Assembly (NCBI GenBank): GCA_964625615.1
Contig: CAZVDU010000182.1
Location: 1 to 7,208 of the forward strand
Source: M269 sp964625615
GTDB lineage: Bacteria; Pseudomonadota; Gammaproteobacteria; Enterobacterales; Alteromonadaceae
Length of the DNA: 7,208 nt
Direction of reading: 5' to 3'
Under the pieces are notes generated by a model, which was not told the DNA's origin, searched no databases, and saw only the letters and a program-made list of their open reading frames with translations. Below are positions 6,789 to 7,208 of this stretch, piece after piece. Positions within the stretch are counted from its first letter, which is position 1, and every line of letters starts with the position of its first letter. The position numbers and the translations under genes are program-made.

Positions 6789-7208
6789 ATGAGACTTAAT
6801 AAGCGACATAACCCGTTTCCTGTAATGAACCCTTATGATGGTATCTATGCTCACGGTGTTGAAGTTCCCTCGGCATCTCGACAATTGTCTATTTCGGGGC
6901 AAGTCGGTGTAAGTCCAAACGGAGTAACGCCGAAAGACTTTGAAGGTCAGGCAAAGCAAGCGCTTGAAAACCTCAAAAGTGTATTGGGTTCCGCTGACAT
7001 GGAGCTGCAAGACCTTGTCCATATGCGATTCTATTTAGTTGACCGGCAACACATTCCAGAACTGAGCCGCATTCGAACCGAATATTTGGATGGCATAGCA
7101 CCCGCTGTCACTACTTTTATTGTCAGTGGCTTGGTGGAAGAAGATTGGCTAATTGAAATCGAAGGGTTGGCGGCTAAAGCACCAACTGACGGTACTGATG
7201 ATAAGTCG
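6789..7208 (+). CDS. YjgF/YER057c/UK114 (Rid) family protein lacking the RidA arginine; 3' end outside window
   Basis: The frame is open from ATG 6789 to the window edge (140 codons, no stop seen), so the gene is partial at its 3' end. The fold is the small trimeric chorismate-mutase-like Rid domain. Family marks are LSISGQVGV (33-41), the helix QAKQALENLKSVL (54-66), LVHMRFYLVD (76-85) and the final strand WLIEIEGLAA (120-129). RidA itself hydrolyses reactive enamines/imines such as 2-aminoacrylate, using an Arg in a PAR[ST] motif (Arg105 in E. coli). Here the motif reads PAVTTF with Val107 at that place, so deaminase activity is doubtful; subgroups Rid4 to Rid7 also lack this Arg. The typical domain is about 130 residues and is already complete by residue 130; a hydrophilic tail follows. 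AGG at 6777-6779 lies nine bases before the ATG, and no other start exists after the in-frame TAA at 6738-6740. Confidence 0.88.
   Translation, partial: MRLNKRHNPFPVMNPYDGIYAHGVEVPSASRQLSISGQVGVSPNGVTPKDFEGQAKQALENLKSVLGSADMELQDLVHMRFYLVDRQHIPELSRIRTEYLDGIAPAVTTFIVSGLVEEDWLIEIEGLAAKAPTDGTDDKS

Noticed and set aside
6756..7022. Minus-strand 88-codon ORF near the right end
   Set aside because: It lies opposite the Rid-family gene, whose conserved residues are clear on the plus strand.

Overview
The window looks like a moderately AT-rich chromosomal segment from a marine-type gammaproteobacterium. This is inferred from an outer-membrane lipoprotein with a Gly-rich tether, a long RecQ, and an IS3-family remnant with close-looking relatives in Alteromonadales and Vibrionales. 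Genus cannot be fixed from the sequence alone.

Layout. Positions 1-720 hold a decayed IS3-family transposase (+ strand, cut by the left edge) with two in-frame stops; a probable right terminal repeat reaches about 737. Positions 738-1143 contain no intact gene. Read on the minus strand, however, they hold two coherent coding stretches separated by a frame change and stops, which I read as an undetected relic gene. Then come a secreted beta-propeller-like lipoprotein (1144-2313, +), a strong hairpin (2331-2355), and an SDR oxidoreductase (2436-3200, +). Facing the SDR is recQ (3351-5531, -), with a GTG start and a C-terminal helix-turn-helix extension beyond the classical RecQ length. A 272-bp divergent spacer separates recQ from a LysR-type regulator (5804-6685, +). 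A YjgF/Rid-family gene follows (6789 to the window end, +, incomplete) and lacks the arginine needed for classical RidA deaminase activity.

The genes do not form one obvious pathway. Each seems to be its own transcription unit: a decayed mobile element and relic gene on the left, a cell-envelope lipoprotein and a cytosolic dehydrogenase in the middle, DNA repair (recQ), then a LysR regulator that may or may not control the Rid-family gene behind it. I see no defence island, CRISPR array, tRNA, rRNA or clear new system. The most noteworthy points are the relic gene at 770-1143, the Arg-less Rid protein, the tripeptide ORF overlapping the recQ start, and the mutually exclusive hairpins between the lipoprotein and SDR genes.
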